A stretch of DNA of 25,262 nt. Origin: Seminavis robusta. Lineage: Eukaryota; Bacillariophyta; Bacillariophyceae; Naviculales; Naviculaceae. Positions 18,587 through 25,262 of the stretch are shown one piece after another (the first letter of the stretch is position 1; every line of letters starts with the position of its first letter). A model generated the notes under the pieces. It was not told the origin of the DNA and did no database searches. It worked only from the letters and a program-made list of their open reading frames with translations. The position numbers were made by a program, and so were the translations under genes. The stretch is from positions 1 through 25,262 of the forward strand of contig CAICTM010001639.1 of the NCBI GenBank assembly GCA_903772945.1, given 5' to 3'.

Positions 18587-19927
18587 TTATCTTTCGTCTT
18601 TATCTTTGTCTTCATCTTTGTCAGGACAGTGCGTAGGCTGGATGTCCTTTATCGTGGCAGGAAAAGCATTCTTTCTTTTCCAGTATTCTTTATCATAGCT
18701 CGCGTTTTCCGCGGCCTTTTCCTCTGCCACCACCCCGTCCTCTCCCGCCTTGTGCTGTCTGAGCAAAGGAGCTTCCGTGGGAAGTGGACTGTCGTGGGGT
18801 GTTACTCTTGGTGTGTTTGTCCAAAAGGTGTAATACCTCATGTAACGTGTGGGATAGTTATCAGTGCCTTTGGCAAAGTCGTCCCTCAGGTTCTGTTTAA
18901 GCTTGGTATTTTCGGCTGAACTATTTGTTAAGAAGATATAACTATAGTACCGTTCCTCTGCGTATGCCGAGACTGTCTTCTGGTCTTCGACTCCCAGGTC
19001 AGCGTATTCTGTGTCTGGGTGGAGTAGGTTGGCCGTATGCAGCAGCGCTGCGTCGTGTAGCTTGGAAATACCCACGGATTTTGCAATGTCCCGTTTCGTG
19101 GTAAATTGCTCGTGGTATTCGGAAGCGGTAAGGCTCCCTTGGTGGAAATTCAACAGTTGTTTTTCCAGTTGGAATAATGTGTGGTACACAAAATTATCAT
19201 CGGTCTGGGCATGATCGTCTTGTGGATCATTTTTCGTAGCTCCAGTGGGTCGCATCTTAACAGGACGTCATCGAAGTCCGTGTTCTGCTTCATCTTGTCC
19301 TTTAATAGTCGGGTGCACTGCCCTAGGATCAAGTTGAAGGCTTTGCCTCTATTTTCTTGTAGTTTTGCCAACCTCGCAAGGTGGGTCTTCATTAGCCTCC
19401 ATACTCTGCTTTCTCGAGTCCCCGGAGTTCCTCTTCCGGGTGGTTCGGCTATGGCTGCGTAAGGTCGGCTATTTCATTAACGAGTTTTGCTTTTTCTATC
19501 GTTAGTGTGCGTAAGCTACCGAGAGTCGGGTCATTGGTGACTGCGGTTATCTCTGATTCTTAGTAGCCGTAGGCTTCTTGGGTTGCGTTAGGAGGCGAAG
19601 GTTGTTCTGTTCACGTCGTTCCGCTGCCGCGTCAAGCCCGTTCCGGGTCTCCTCTGAGTACACCGGTGCTACCAACACTGTCTGTTTCAGGTTGCGTAGC
19701 TCATTGCTCATGTCGTCACCCATCGTTTGTCCAACGTGGAGGACGATCTTCTCCCATGTGCGTATCATCTGGTCTGCCGTTCCAGATCCAGTTGTACCGA
19801 AGTTAAACACATGTTGGTCGAGGGCTTTGCAGGAACCTTTCTGCTGGTTCGACGATGGGTTGGTTCTTCCATGCCCTCGTGCTTTGCCGCCTCCTCGGCC
19901 CCCTCGTCCTTTACCTCTACCGCTCAT
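18587..19927 (-). pseudogene. Copia Gag, broken into three frames
   Basis: Segment 1 (19927 to 19547) starts at ATG 19927 with MSGRGKGRGGRGGG, then KALDQHVFNFG and DQMIRTWEKIVLHVG, and ends at a TAA. Segment 2 (about 19392-19150, another frame) reads ARLAKLQENRGKAFNLILGQ and LLKDKMK, a block expected in copia Gag. Segment 3 (19255 to 18587) begins in the Gag core and reads FHQGSLTASEYHEQF, then YAEERYYSYIFL and KLKQNLRDDFAKGTDNYPTR. It ends in a Cys/His-poor tail with CPDKDED and a (DK)n run. The usual zinc knuckle is hardly recognisable, with only one Cys left. Gag would form the particle, but at least two frameshifts make it inactive. Confidence 0.8.
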
Positions 19928-20593
19928 TGTCTATGCTACGGTAGGTGGACTATTTCAATTCGTTGTTTTCTTGATTGACTAGCTCTTTTAATTTAAGTTC
20001 TCGTCCGACTACTTATTCGTCTTATGGCTATGGGGCGATAAACTTCAAATTATACTCCTGGCTAGGGAGTGTTAAATCTATTTACTAAAGATCTTGCAGG
20101 GAGGGAACGATTGCTTCACACACTGTGCGGTCGTTTCCACTCCGAACCCGTTTCTTTGTATTGTTGATTCCTTGTTGGGTGCCTTTCCTTTGGCCCCTGC
20201 GCTGGCACTATGGCTTTCGCGCTTGTTGTTGGCTCTGACAGTTCCGGCTGGATGCTGTCGGCTCTTCTATCGACAATCCTTGTGGATTCTGCCGATGAAA
20301 CTCTGCTGCGTCGTTGCAGTCTCCTCTCGCGTCTTCGCGATCGATCCGTCCTCGGATCCTTCACTCGTGTGCCTTCAGTTCCACCGAAGGGCTTCTCTTG
20401 TTGCTGTCGGCTGCTTCACTGCGTCGACAGTCTTGGTCTCTATCGTCTTCTTCTCCTGCACGACGGTCTCGTCGTCGTTGGCACTCGCGTCGTCGCGATC
20501 GGCTTTCGGCCGATACTCCTGCTACCGGTTGACTGCTTCGATAGGCTCCTCTTCACTGCTTCGCTTCTTTAGTAGACCGCTTTTTCAGTAGTA
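19928..20593 (-). other. Copia 5' leader, GC-rich and open in several frames
   Basis: This is 666 bp between the 5' LTR and the Gag ATG at 19927. The strand is rich in CGA/GAC-type triplets, which leaves long frames on both strands (for example plus 20094-20591). None has a recognised domain. The minus strand reads as a charged Arg/Glu/Asp-rich peptide in two frames with stops. It is best seen as an untranslated leader or a decayed extension of gag. Confidence 0.5.
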
Positions 20594-20651
20594 TGTTAGT
20601 TGCTCTAAGCTCTCTAGTTTACTTGCTATTGAGATACTACTGAAAAAGTGG
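20577..20651. repeat. 18-bp inverted repeat across the 5' LTR/leader boundary
   Basis: CCGCTTTTTCAGTAGTAT (20577-20594) in the leader is complementary at 17 of 18 positions to ATACTACTGAAAAAGTGG (20634-20651) inside the LTR. The other LTR has the inner arm but not the outer one. In the genomic RNA this would form a stem at the place where the primer-binding site is expected. Confidence 0.7.
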
Positions 20652-20730
20652 GTGGGTTACCAGTTTTGCTACTGGCATCAAATTCTAGTACAGAGGTACA
20701 GGTTGAATCCCTAATCGCGAATCCCCAACA
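20594..20730 (-). repeat. 5' LTR of the copia element
   Basis: 137 bp, with the same ends and orientation as the LTR at 14528-14666. By eye the two differ at perhaps 10-15% of positions, mostly in one patch, so the insertion is not recent. Short LTRs of this size are common in copia elements. Confidence 0.85.
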
Positions 20731-20818
20731 GTCCCCTACGAATCTCAGCCACCTACAAGCATCCATATGGCCCATATCTTTGGTTAATGCCTTTCTAGTG
20801 GTGGTTATGGCCCTAGCA

Positions 20819-20992
20819 TTACTGCTGTGTGGATTCAAGCCACCCATTCGTCCTGCCTGCACTTGATGCTGTAGCATTGCTGGGCGATGCAGCTGTGAGG
20901 AAAGCAACAGCTGGTACCTCCACAGAGTCAATAGTAGGAGGAGTAGATTGTTGTTCCATGGCCAATTCTTCTTTTGTTGCCCTTTGCTTCAT
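20819..20992 (-). CDS. Small ORF, 57 aa, probable part of a decayed or spliced gene
   Basis: ATG at 20992 and TAA at 20819-20821. The product starts MKQRATKEELAMEQQ and continues into an Ala/Ser/Thr-rich tail. Its ATG overlaps by 4 bases (ATGA) the TGA of the preceding coding-like patch. A single-base indel would fuse the two, which is why it may be a continuation rather than an independent gene. Confidence 0.3.
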   Translation of the reverse strand: MKQRATKEELAMEQQSTPPTIDSVEVPAVAFLTAASPSNATASSAGRTNGWLESTQQ

Positions 20993-21260
20993 TTGAGACC
21001 AGTCGTCTGGCTGAAGCTAGCTTGTGCCATGTTATTGTACGACCATTCGGCAGTTACCGGTCCATATCGTAATTTTTCTTTTCTTCATAGCTCGAATGAC
21101 CGGCCTCGGCAACCATGGGAAACTCAGTTGTCGCGGATATGAACAAATGTTGAGGTCATGCACTGAGAGCTCTTCCGGATCTTCTTCATTGATGGAATCT
21201 TCGTTTATTGAATGTTGCAAAAACGCTTTGTTCGAGCCATGTTTCTCTGAGCTGGAAGCT
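20993..21260 (-). pseudogene. Coding-like patches in two frames (possible exons)
   Basis: On the minus strand, about 21255-21032 is open and encodes FLQHSINEDSINEEDPEEL, followed by SYPRQLSFPWLPRPVIRAMK. An overlapping frame (about 21085-20995) encodes RKEKLRYGPVTAEWSYNNMA followed by QASFSQTTGLK and TGA. Both look like natural protein, which implies splicing or a frameshift between them. No domain is recognised. Confidence 0.3.
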
Positions 21261-21318
21261 TACGGCTATTCCAGCACACGCTTAGCAGCAGGTATCGATG
21301 TCGAGGTTTCTCTTTGTC

Positions 21319-21830
21319 TCATGGATACAGCAAGGCTTGGGTTGGGTACCGTAGTTCCTTCGTCTCTTCGTCTCTTGGTTCCTTAGTCTCTTCAAGTTGT
21401 TGTTGTTGCGTGTGTGTGTTGCCTCGATCTTGGATCTTGCTTGGTCGCTTTGCCTGGCTTGAACGGTAAACCTTAACCCTAGTATCAAGAAGATCACTCC
21501 AGGGGCTTACACGTGGAAGGAGATCTGTCAAATAGGAAACGTCCGAGGCACGCATGTTCTGAGCATGCTTCCTACCGGTAAAATGTTTCACCCAGGCATT
21601 GCATGCGTAGAAGTTGTACCAGGGGTGTTTACTATACGGGTTGAAAATTCCGTGAATGCACAACATCTCCACCTTGTCCACCAAGTCTTCCTCCTTGATG
21701 GAGCCTGAGTCAGACAATCGCTGACATTTACCGGTATGGTGCAGCGGTGCACCATTGGTACCGTAGTAAACAGTAACTGTAAACTCCCATCTCGTCACCC
21801 CCACCTTCCAACTGGGAAGTAGCTAGTCTA
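21319..21830 (-). CDS. Unrecognised ORF/exon with conserved-looking globular segment
   Basis: The frame opens after a TAG near 21829 and runs to TAA/TAG near 21319. No ATG precedes the best part, which reads PSWKVGVTRWEFTVTVYYG, then HTGKCQRLSD and EDLVDKVEMLCIHGIFNPYS, then HPWYNFYACNAWVKHFTGRK. An acceptor-like CTACTTCCCAG lies at its upstream edge, so it may be an internal exon. After DLLDTR (about 21483) the translation becomes a low-complexity Q/E/T/K tail. A GTTAAG donor-like site sits exactly at that change, so the true exon may end there. No family is recognised. Aromatic and Cys content and length suggest about 110 residues of a real domain. Confidence 0.4.
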
Positions 21831-21857
21831 GCTAGAGCGGAGCAGCAGCATAATGCT

Positions 21858-21990
21858 AAATCCTGACAGCATTATTCTGCGGCTGCAGCAAGGAACATTG
21901 CAGGGTTTTATCTTCTTCTTACTGTTTGAAACTGGGCTGCAAAAACGAAAGGAATGGCCTAGAGTAGACTAGTCTATTAGCTATGGCTTT
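21858..21990 (+). repeat. Imperfect duplication, copy 1 (partner 22119-22240)
   Basis: Shared blocks with the partner are AATCCTGAC, ATATTCT/TTATTCT, CTGCAGCAAGGAACATTG (21883-21900), then GGTTTTATCTTCTTC, GGCCT and AGCTATGGC. The offset is 261-277 bp, with an indel of about 16 bp between the first two blocks. Confidence 0.75.
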
Positions 21991-22118
21991 CTTTACCATT
22001 GATACCAGGTATGGTACCGCAGCGAAGCCTGGTTGTTTCTCCTTGACCTGCTGGCCCCACCTTTGGCCCGGCGGTACTAGTAGTAAACTGGCTGTAAACT
22101 GTCATCTTGCTCCTGCTG

Positions 22119-22240
22119 AATCCTGACTGCAATATTCTATTAATAGCTAGCTAGTAGGACTGCAGCAAGGAACATTGCCAGGTTTTATCTTCTTCCCACT
22201 CTGAACTGCACGGCCTGGATCTAGCTATGGCCTTTACAGG
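22119..22240 (+). repeat. Imperfect duplication, copy 2 (partner 21858-21990)
   Basis: CTGCAGCAAGGAACATTG is found again at 22160-22177 and TTTTATCTTCTTC follows, as in copy 1. The intervening DNA is rich in CTAGCTAG and TACTAGTA motifs. Confidence 0.75.
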
Positions 22241-22813
22241 AGATTTAGGGGGGATCACTGGCTGAGTAAGTGGTTGGGCTGGTTGTTTCTGTTACCCCAG
22301 CCACCACCCGACCCTACCAGTACTTTACCTCTTGTTGTCCTCATGTCCATCAATACGGCTACAGCTTGCCAGGATGGTCCAACCTTTTCGTGCCGCAGTA
22401 GCTGTATTGTCGTTTTTCTCTTTTAGCCCAGAGGAACAACAATCATGATACCGGTACTTTAGTGGGTCCCTTGATGGAGCCCCTGCACGTGCTGGCTCAG
22501 CACAAAAAGAGAATACATACATGTAGACCTACTGAGTATGTGTGCATTGAAGCATTGAAGCCAACCAGTGGAGTGGGACTGTCCCAATGGAGCTCCCCCA
22601 CCGCAGAAGCTGTTCGAAATTCGAAGATCGCCGTCTTCGCAATCCCGCAATCCGCAACCCTTGTCTAAAGCCAGCTGTTCATGGGTGGAACTCATCAGCC
22701 GAGGTACAATACGGGATGATGCCGATGCAGCACCATGTAGCCTAAAATGCCAACGCAGCTATTTTCTGCCCTTTAATAGCTCCTTTAATAATAAAGAAGC
22801 TAACAGTACACCA
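22241..22813. other. Spacer with no supported gene
   Basis: ORFs up to about 80 codons occur on both strands, but they overlap one another and lack recognisable domains or consistent coding character. The segment ends at the left inverted repeat of the foldback element. Confidence 0.4.
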
Positions 22814-22862
22814 GGACCGTCCGACGGACTTCTCTCAGGCTTTAAAAACTGCCACGACTGAC
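22814..22862 (+). repeat. Left terminal inverted repeat of foldback element
   Basis: 49 bp, starting GGACCGTCCGACGG and ending GCCACGACTGAC. It is complementary block by block to 23153-23209. Confidence 0.8.
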
Positions 22863-22880
22863 TCAAAATCCTGGTTCCCG

Positions 22881-23152
22881 TTAAGCGGATGTAAGAGGAT
22901 GTGAAGATTTAAGAGGATGTTTAAGAGGATGTTGAGTATTTAAGAGGATGTTGTTAAGAGGATGTTTATTTAAGAGGATGTTCATTCGTGATAAGAGGAA
23001 GTTGTTAGGTGTTTCAATGAAGGCTTAAGAGGATGTTTCGAAGCTTTAAGAGGATGTTGTTAAGAGGATGTATATTTAAGAGGATGTTAAGAGGAAGTTG
23101 AAGATTTAAGAGGATGTTAAGAGGATGTTAGGAGGATGTTTAAGAGGATGTT
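22881..23152 (+). repeat. Tandem/interspersed array of TTAAGAGGATGT
   Basis: I count 13 exact AAGAGGATGT units plus variants (AAGCGGATGT, AAGAGGAAGT twice, AGGAGGATGT) in 272 bp. Spacing is irregular. Some units abut with only TT or T between them, and others are spaced by short AT-rich inserts, with one longer gap at about 22990-23025. There is no poly-unique spacer pattern and no coding frame. Confidence 0.9.
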
Positions 23153-23209
23153 GTCAGTCGTGGCACATTCAATGTTTTTAAATCCTTATCGAAAACCGTC
23201 GGACGGTCC
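23153..23209 (-). repeat. Right terminal inverted repeat of foldback element
   Basis: 57 bp. Read on the minus strand it repeats the order of the left end: GGACCGTCCGACGG, TTTAAAAAC, GCCACGACTGAC. Confidence 0.8.
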
Positions 23210-24024
23210 AGTACCACTGGCAGGCTAGCTACTTCCAGGCTTCGGATTGGATCATTGGATCGAGCTTCATTTGATCGTGGTCCTGGTAGTATGATCAAGC
23301 TTGCCACTACTCAGTAGCTAGGATGCTGCTTGCCAGGGTCCATTGTGGCCAGTTCAAGTGTTCAAGTGCGTCTGCTTGACCGATAGCTGGAGAGCCAAAC
23401 AAACCGATCCCAATACTACTACAGTGTAGTACTAGTAGACTAGTAGTATTCTTGTATTCTTGCTAATACCGGTAACCATTTTATTACGCTCCACTAGCTA
23501 GCGGTACTGGTACGATAGTACGCCACTTCGCCCATTCACACTCTTGGTCTTCTTTGGACCTTTCAAACTGGCTAGCTACCGAGTGGCTACCGGTAGAGTC
23601 TTTTCGGTCCTGCTGTTACTGCTCAGATACCAAAAATTTACAGTACTGTACTAACAAAGTAATATCTTTCTATAAGCTGGAAGTCAACTCCACTTAGTTA
23701 GCAGAGCACGTTCAAGGACACAAAGTTGAGGAAGAGACGTGAATACTAAACCATTACTCCAGAGAACTTCACTTGAGTTGACTAGCATCCAAATGGAATT
23801 ATTGGCTTCCTTTCCTTTTCAATCGAGACTGTCCAAAGGAAAGGCCATTCGTTGGAAAGGCGTCTTTCTGAATTAGTCAGTGTTAGTTCAGAAGGGCAAT
23901 GAACAAGAATGCTTCTTCCTTTGACTACCGAACACTGACTTCTCGCACTCGACTCACGTAACTCAAACGATGTGCCTCTGCGATGTTATCACGTGCACTT
24001 TATTACGAAATCCAGTTCAGTTAT
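23210..24024. other. Spacer with inverted repeats, no gene
   Basis: No coding frame is supported. The segment includes AATACTACTA (23412-23421) with its exact complement at 23441-23450, and AGTCAGTGTT (23875-23884) with its exact complement at 23931-23940. Many GCTAGC and TACCGGTA motifs occur, as elsewhere in the right third of the window. Confidence 0.5.
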
Positions 24025-24300
24025 TCAAAACAAAGGCGACATACCGTCAGTCACAGATCCGGCACACGTATCAAGACCACTTTCTGGAATCTGGACAAGA
24101 AGGTAGTTTAGTTGTTTTGTAGGAACGCTGGAACATGATACATCGATTTTCGCAAGGCTTCCCTCGAAGCCTCGACTGCAGGTCATTAAATTTAGCTTTA
24201 TGTCATCCACAGGAGCTCCACAGGTGCAAAACGGCCGTACAACGTACAGTGGTGCCTGGTAACAATGTCCCTGGTACTTGTACCTGTGTGTACCAACCAA
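24025..24300 (-). CDS. Small Cys-containing ORF, possible terminal exon
   Basis: The frame opens directly after a TAG at about 24301 and ends at TGA 24025-24027, about 91 codons, with no ATG before the first plausible segment. The product reads YKYQGHCYQAPLYVVRPF, then CTCGAPVDDIKLNLMTC, and has six Cys in all plus a VQIPESGLDTCAGS tail. There is an acceptor-like ACACACAG just inside the frame. It could be the last exon of a secreted Cys-rich protein or chance. Nothing is recognised. Confidence 0.3.
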   Translation of the reverse strand: MVGTHRYKYQGHCYQAPLYVVRPFCTCGAPVDDIKLNLMTCSRGFEGSLAKIDVSCSSVPTKQLNYLLVQIPESGLDTCAGSVTDGMSPLF

Positions 24301-24958
24301 CTAGCTAACAAATTTGACCATCGTCGCAAGCTTCTTGTTCTAGAGACTAGCTAGAGACCTTCCATATGCCCTCGTTCTCAAGTAACATCAACTTCTTTGT
24401 TCCTAATGCCTGTTCTTGGAGTAAAATGCAGCTATAATGCTATACTCGTAAGTAGCTACTGAGTATTGGACACAGAAGCACTATACAAATCTACGGTGTA
24501 TCTTCGTTGCTTAGACAATGGAGTCGGTTTTGGTAAAAGCTTTAATTCCATGTCAGGACTGCATGACCGAAGTCGTGTGTACTTTATTTAAAAATGACGC
24601 GACTTCTTGCACACAAGAGCAACACAAGAATAACCAAGAAACTCAGCTTAGCTCCGAATTTCCCGAGCTCTAATGCCGGTGCGCAAAGAGCCAGTAAATC
24701 GAATGACTCAGGAGGCCTTTCAGTTAAATATCATACATGCCGGGACAATCATCCCTAGTTTTTCGAAATAAGAGATTTCTCCTCTATGCTAGAATCGGGT
24801 TGTTGACACTTAATTGTCAGTAGAACTACTTCCGAGTTAGAGCCACAGGGAGGTCGCCCTTCGGAATTAGACAATTATGTGGGCCTGACTGTTGAGGTCA
24901 TCAACTGTAAGGCTTTTAGTAGAGTCGGTGGTGGCACAATGGACCGGGAGAGACCGCT
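24301..24958. other. Spacer with no supported gene
   Basis: No frame longer than about 60 codons looks coding on either strand. A TAGAGAC repeat pair near 24341-24358 is the only structure noticed. Confidence 0.35.
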
Positions 24959-25213
24959 TTAGGAGTCCAAGTAGAACGCAGTGCCGCAGTACAATTTGTA
25001 CTGAGCTTCTTTATCGGACACACCCACCCACTTGACGTAGGCCCAGTACTGAGTACTCCTTTTACCAGGAATTGGGAAGGCAAGGCACATGTAGGGTCGT
25101 AGGTCGTAGGGTCCGGTAGAGTAAACTGTTTTGCTGCAAATGAGAGCCCCATCAAGGCACCCAGCTGGCAGCCAACTTTCACAGATCTTTCACTCCTCTT
25201 CCGAAGTGTTCAT
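24959..25213 (-). pseudogene. Cys-containing ORF with one TGA, probable exon or remnant
   Basis: From ATG 25213 (MNTSEEE) a frame runs to TAA 24959-24961 with a single TGA at 25190-25192. After that stop, 76 codons read ICESWLPAGCLDGALIC, then YDLRPYMCLAFPIPGKRS, then YWAYVKWVGVSDKEAQYKLY and CGTAFYLDS. This is far more protein-like than the longer overlapping frame at 24916-25182. Upstream, GTAAGT near 25259 and TTTTGCTTTTAG near 25228 would delimit a very short 32-nt intron at the window edge. The TGA could be a mutated CGA, or the exon may start after it. No family is recognised. Confidence 0.35.
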
Positions 25214-25262
25214 AAAAACCACTCAGGCTAAAAGCAAAAGACTTTAGAAGACCACTTACTTG

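Larger units (their letters stand above)
14528..20730 (-). mobile_element. Structurally complete, decayed Ty1/copia retrotransposon (CoDi-like), 6.2 kb
   Basis: Two similar ~138-bp LTRs flank, in minus orientation, a gag start (19927), further gag blocks, a protease remnant, a pol region with copia RT and RNase H motifs, and the end of the coding part at about 14735. The N-terminus of Gag (Gly/Arg-rich, then KALDQHVFNFG and DQMIRTWEKIVLHVG) and the RNase H tail resemble diatom copia elements. Reading frames are broken many times. No target-site duplication is visible: the left flank ends CTCAT and the right flank starts GTCCC. No clear primer-binding site for initiator tRNA-Met was found next to the 5' LTR. 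Confidence 0.85.
22814..23209. mobile_element. Foldback/MITE-like element with minisatellite core, about 396 bp
   Basis: The left end 22814-22862 and the complement of the right end 23153-23209 share GGACCGTCCGACGG at the tips, TTTAAAAAC in the middle and GCCACGACTGAC at the inner edge, in the same order. The right arm has about 8 extra bases before the inner block. The interior is almost wholly an array of AAGAGGATGT units. No coding capacity. The flanks AGTACACCA (left) and AGTACCACT (right) could be a decayed 9-bp target-site duplication of the kind that Mutator-like elements make. Only the first five bases agree, so this is weak. Confidence 0.75.

Noticed and set aside
20094-20591. 165-codon plus-strand ORF in the copia leader
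   Set aside because: Low-complexity Ser/Leu/Val-rich product from a CGA/TCG-rich leader, with a second overlapping frame also open. No domain. Described as composition only.
22881-23152. CRISPR-like array
   Set aside because: Units are about 10-12 bp with irregular, non-unique spacers, no cas genes are present, and the window is eukaryotic. It is a minisatellite in a foldback element.
1-25262. tRNA, rRNA or snRNA genes
   Set aside because: None recognised by eye on either strand. A covariance-model scan would be needed to exclude them.

Overview
The window reads as nuclear DNA of a eukaryotic alga, most likely a pennate diatom. The main reason is a decayed Ty1/copia element whose Gag and Pol resemble the CoDi-type copia elements that I recall from diatom genomes. 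Other reasons are short splice-site-like motifs, long repeat-rich spacers and no bacterial operon logic. The species cannot be fixed from the sequence. Almost everything recognisable is a transposable element or its debris, and I see no clear housekeeping gene. The only tools used were reading frames, motif recognition and repeats compared by eye.

Layout: (1) 1-1330, minus strand: a decayed Ty3/gypsy fragment with gag-like, aspartic protease and N-terminal reverse transcriptase parts, cut by the window edge. (2) 1707-2180: an unrecognised Pro-rich minus ORF, then about 1.4 kb of non-coding DNA with a diverged 84-bp duplication. (3) About 3640-5953, plus strand: the 3' half of a tyrosine-recombinase retroelement (DIRS/PAT/Ngaro type), with the end of RNase H, a recombinase broken by three in-frame TGA codons, and two near-identical ~110-bp direct repeats holding a perfect 12-bp hairpin. 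(4) 6351-14259, minus strand: a probable DNA transposon with a small accessory ORF (13672-14259) and a large transposase-like gene. The large gene is in two pieces: an N-terminal half (11102-13135) with a GSDRGG motif, and a C-terminal half (6351-8168) with the second acidic motif, a CxxC and a terminal E motif. A 2.9-kb insertion (8189-11109) separates them, flanked by an exact 18-bp direct repeat. (5) 14528-20730, minus strand: a structurally complete but heavily mutated copia element with two ~138-bp LTRs starting TG and ending CA. (6) 20819-21830: coding-like minus-strand patches in changing frames, perhaps a decayed or multi-exon gene. (7) 22814-23209: a foldback/MITE-like element with ~50-bp terminal inverted repeats around an array of a roughly 12-bp unit. 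(8) 23210-25262: spacer plus two small Cys-containing minus ORFs that may be terminal exons.

The most interesting points are the split DDE-like transposase gene, whose halves share the same 18-bp junction and which could be either a clean TE insertion or a TE-derived intron; the foldback element with a minisatellite core; and the recombinase element, whose stops are all explainable as CGA-to-TGA transitions. The locus looks like a nest of insertions. Copia sits about 270 bp upstream of the accessory ORF start and may have entered the DNA transposon's 5' side, and an unknown element has entered its transposase.
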